From the NCBI RefSeq assembly GCF_003144195.1, contig NW_020290043.1:1-64000 (forward strand): DNA of 64,000 bases, in the 5' to 3' direction. Origin of the DNA: Ceraceosorus guamensis (lineage: Eukaryota > Basidiomycota > Exobasidiomycetes > Ceraceosorales > Ceraceosoraceae). Both the position numbers and the translations under genes were made by a program. Shown one piece after another: positions 61,101 through 64,000 of this stretch. Below the pieces are notes generated by a model that did no database searches, was not told the DNA's origin, and saw only the letters and a program-made list of their open reading frames with translations. Position 1 is the first letter of the stretch. Each line of letters begins with the position of its first letter.

Positions 61101-63946
61101 ATAACGGCGTCAAAGTGGACAAGACTCGAGAACGAAGCCTTGCACTGCGCCACAACGCTGAACTGAAAGCTAGGAGCTGAGCCTGAGTGACGAGATTTGA
61201 AGCAGATTGGTCACCATCCATATGCAGCTATGTAGTCGTGATACCATGCAGTCGCTAAGTCTTGAGTGAGGGTGGATGGTGAGTAGAACCACATATACGT
61301 GCCTTTGAGTCCTGTCCAAAATTCATTAGCTACCTCCGATCGCTTGAAGACGCTTTGACGGTGGCCTCGCAGTCAATACCGTGGCTGCCCGGTCGAGTCC
61401 CATGCTGTGCTCATGTTTTTCTGGCCTCGGTCCTCTCTGTACAAAGGTTTGTTGCGACTCGACGCAGAGTAGGCTTCTTCAAGGCAAATCGAAGCCCTTG
61501 GTGCGCGACTCGACACGACTTTCGACTCATGCGCCCTATGCCCAGCCTAACTTAATTGATATGAGCCACGCGTCACGATGGCTATGAGACGCTTGGAGCG
61601 GCATATTCCTCTGCGGGAGGTTCTGCCGTTCATATCGGACTTGAGATGGTGCGAGGATACGCGAAAGCGAAAAGAGCGTGCGACCAGATGGGGTCTTGAA
61701 GGCTCATGCACCAGGCGGTGCTTGGATGCACGGAGAGCCTTCGAGACTCGAGACTCGAGACTCGTCCGGCCTCATCCACTTGATGCGCGTTTGTGCTGTC
61801 TGCCGAAGCCTGACCGCGACGAATGAGCCGTGATGCATGAGCAGGGCGTGGCTTTGACTCATTCGTGATTGCTGCCCGCCTCGCCTGCATCCATATATGC
61901 AGGCATTCGTGATTGAGGTTTCTTGATGCTGTATACCCGTGTTCAGGTTCTTGATTGCGGAAGCTCTTTGCCTATGCGGCGTCCTCTGGACGGGAAGCCG
62001 ACCGCCCGCGTGCTGAACCCGCAGAACTCGCCGCACAGCCAGGCAAGTATCACTCAATCAGACTCCTTTGGCAGACGATCGAGTATCTTATCCACTGACT
62101 GCTGCGTAAGCATGACTTGCGGCGAAGGCAGAAGCGAGTGGCTACGACTTGCGCCTGCCTTGCGCGTATATATATGTATACGTGTGATGGCGGTCTTCGC
62201 GCGCGCCTACAGGCAGAGGAGATACGCATGCTCTCTGACCCGTTTGGCTGCGCATTGCGACGGCGCATTAAGGTGTGCTGCGCAGACACAGGGGACGTAA
62301 TGATGAGGGAGAAGGGAATGCATGCAGATGACGGCCCTTCTCTTTCGCCTTACACCCACAAGAATCTTCTCGAGCTTCTCTCACCCCTAGCTCTGCAGTC
62401 GTGAATGGTCCAAGCGGCATAATAGCCATCATACGTCGAGACAATTTTGCACAGCGCGCGCGCGCAGCTCTCGTGCGGCACGGCTCACGCGCTCAGCTGC
62501 AGATCTGATATGCAGCAGAGATCAGATGCGATTAGATCGTGGCGGGGCGGACATGCGAGCTCCGCTGCACAGGCAGCAGCAGGCAGCTCTGCATGGTCGT
62601 CGTGAGTCCATCCGCACCCACCCCGACTGCGTGTGCACCGCACCTTGCTTACCTTTGGCCGGGAGTTCGCAAAGCTGCAACTCGAAAACTATCCTCGGCC
62701 TAGCTTCGCGATCGAACATGGTGAATGCCGAGCAGCAAACCTGTTCACCTCAGAAGCCGGCGGCAGCCACATTCAGGTTGGGGCAGCTCAGAAGCTGGCC
62801 AAACATCTTTCCGCTCGCTCCATGCTCGAATCGAAGAGCCGCCGGCTGCGAAAGACATCTCAGAGCACCTCGCGTCGCTCCTGGGAGGGGGTGAGTCTGG
62901 ATTTGCAAGGTGAATGAAAGGAAAGCATGCATCAAAGAAGGCCCACCCGCAATTCTACCGCCGATGCTGGCAGACCGCAGAAATTTGCTTCAATGGGAGA
63001 CCCCACTAGCGGCTGCGCGACGAAGTGCGATGGGCTCGATAAGCAGAAGAAAGCCAAGCTAAGCCGCAGGGTACACACGCTGTGCTCGAGTGCGTCGGAC
63101 ACACGAACACTGGCATCTCTCACTGCGCTAGCCTTTTCTCAAGCGCCACGACGCGCGCCTTCACCAAGACTGACTGTGTACAACGATCGACAGACGAACG
63201 AACGCAAACTGGCGCTTTGCTCCACGACTGTCTTTTGCGCGCCATTCTCGACAGCCACACCTATATAGCTGCTGCTGCGTATAGTGCATGCAAGCCTCGA
63301 TGTCGACCTCGGCTCAAGAACAGAGGAGCATGTATAATCGTGAATCCTGACAGAGTCTCACCCAGGTCGAGGCCCAGCAGGCAAGGGCTGATCTGATGCA
63401 GGAACGTCGCTTGTGGCGAGATAAACGAACAAATTTTCAATGAAGTGCCTTGCTGCAACGCTTCCCCCGAACGCAAGCAAGCGCATCTCTTTTTGCCTCT
63501 CACGTCCACGGCACATCATCGCTCCCAGTCCTCCCCAAGCCAGAGCTCCTTCCATGCATCGCGGTGCTTGTTGTACACAGGCAGCGAACATCTGATCAAC
63601 TTTCAACCTCCGCGACTCGTCCTTCGGTCTGCTGCAAGCCACCACTACAGACACTTCGTTCCCGCGGGCATTGTTGAGCGACTTTTTCGCCCGCCGGATG
63701 TAAGGCCGCTTTGCCGTAGGCAGTGAAAGAGCAATTCTCCGGCTTTTGTTCTCGACGTCTGATACGCTGTGCAAGGCTTCTGCTCGACTGTCATTGGCCA
63801 GGCTGCCTCAGCGCAAAACTCACGAGGTAGGGTACAAATAAGTAGGAGAAATACGAGTCGGTGTCAATCCCTACGCAGCATCCTGCTTCCCTCTACTCTC
63901 TGCTCGATCTACATCTGCCCCGATCCGCCAACTCCCTCCTGCAAGC
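58163..63946. other. Gene-poor region with many TATA-like sites
   Basis: About 5.8 kb upstream of both the CCCH gene and the gene at the right edge. Open frames up to 185 codons occur but none is recognised. CTATATA-like elements occur near 59738, 60181, 60694, 60783, 62167 and 63261, more often than elsewhere in the window. Copies of the GATTCGTGATT motif lie near 59141, 59413, 60509-60560, 61861, 61905 and 63337, and a GAGACTC array at 61741-61763. No transposon or RNA gene is identified. Confidence 0.5.
61741..61763. repeat. GAGACTC tandem, overlapping CTCGAG palindromes
   Basis: Three GAGACTC units separated by single C/G bases. The unit is partly self-complementary; it belongs to the short intergenic motif class of this genome. 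Confidence 0.7.
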
Positions 63947-64000
63947 ATGGGCTACCCGTGGCAACTCGACGAGGAGAGCCTCGAATACATTGAAGCTCTC
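63947..64000 (+). CDS. Start of an unidentified gene, cut by window edge
   Basis: An ATG at 63947 opens MGYPWQLDEESLEYIEAL, which runs off the window in frame. A CT-rich leader of about 65 bases and a TACAAATAA-like element near 63834 precede it, as expected for a fungal gene start. Eighteen residues are too few to name a family, and whether the frame continues cannot be seen. Confidence 0.45.
   Translation, partial: MGYPWQLDEESLEYIEAL

Overview
The window is nuclear DNA of a fungus, most probably a basidiomycete related to the smuts (Ustilaginomycotina). The sequence itself shows dense short introns (mostly 50-130 nt, GTGAGT-type donors, CTGAC/CTAAC branch sites), compact alternating-strand genes and fungus-typical families (MTC1, OM14, QCR8, GID8, UGGT with HDEL). 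The smut placement is inference, based on overall gene style and on the short GATTCGTGATTC/GAGTCGCGAGTC intergenic motifs that I associate with that group; no marker gene proves it. I found no tRNA, rRNA, CRISPR array, transposon or LTR element.

Layout, left to right: RPL7 (+, 5' end off the window); MTC1-like (-); GID8 (+); EFM7-like methyltransferase (-); ornithine decarboxylase antizyme with a +1 frameshift (-); UBC4/5 ubiquitin-conjugating enzyme (+); probable Mediator MED8 (+); MFS transporter of the vacuolar amino-acid/drug type (+); UDP-glucose:glycoprotein glucosyltransferase (-); ankyrin/DIL protein (+); OM14 (-); QCR8 (+); Cid1-like nucleotidyltransferase (-); SPT2 (+); cytochrome P450 (-); a 5.7-kb gene-poor stretch; t-SNARE TLG1 (-); secretory FKBP (-); MLH1 (+); a tandem CCCH (TIS11/tristetraprolin-type) protein (-); a second gene-poor stretch of 5.8 kb; and the first codons of an unidentified gene (+) at the right edge. 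Exon joins were read by eye from splice signals, phase and family conservation, and each join listed keeps the reading frame.

The genes are mostly unrelated housekeeping functions. Small functional groupings do occur: OM14 and QCR8 are a divergent pair of mitochondrial membrane proteins; UGGT and the FKBP are both ER-lumenal folding factors, but carry different C-terminal retrieval signals (HDEL and HEEL); GID8, UBC4/5 and antizyme all act in regulated protein degradation.

The two most striking observations are (1) the antizyme gene, in which ORF1 ends at CTT-TGA-C and continues only by a +1 shift, 16 nt before an intron; and (2) the CCCH gene, in which the whole tandem zinc-finger domain is cut into nine tiny exons (11, 18, 41, 4, 54, 10, 10, 18 and 37 nt), including a 4-nt exon needed to restore the canonical finger spacing.
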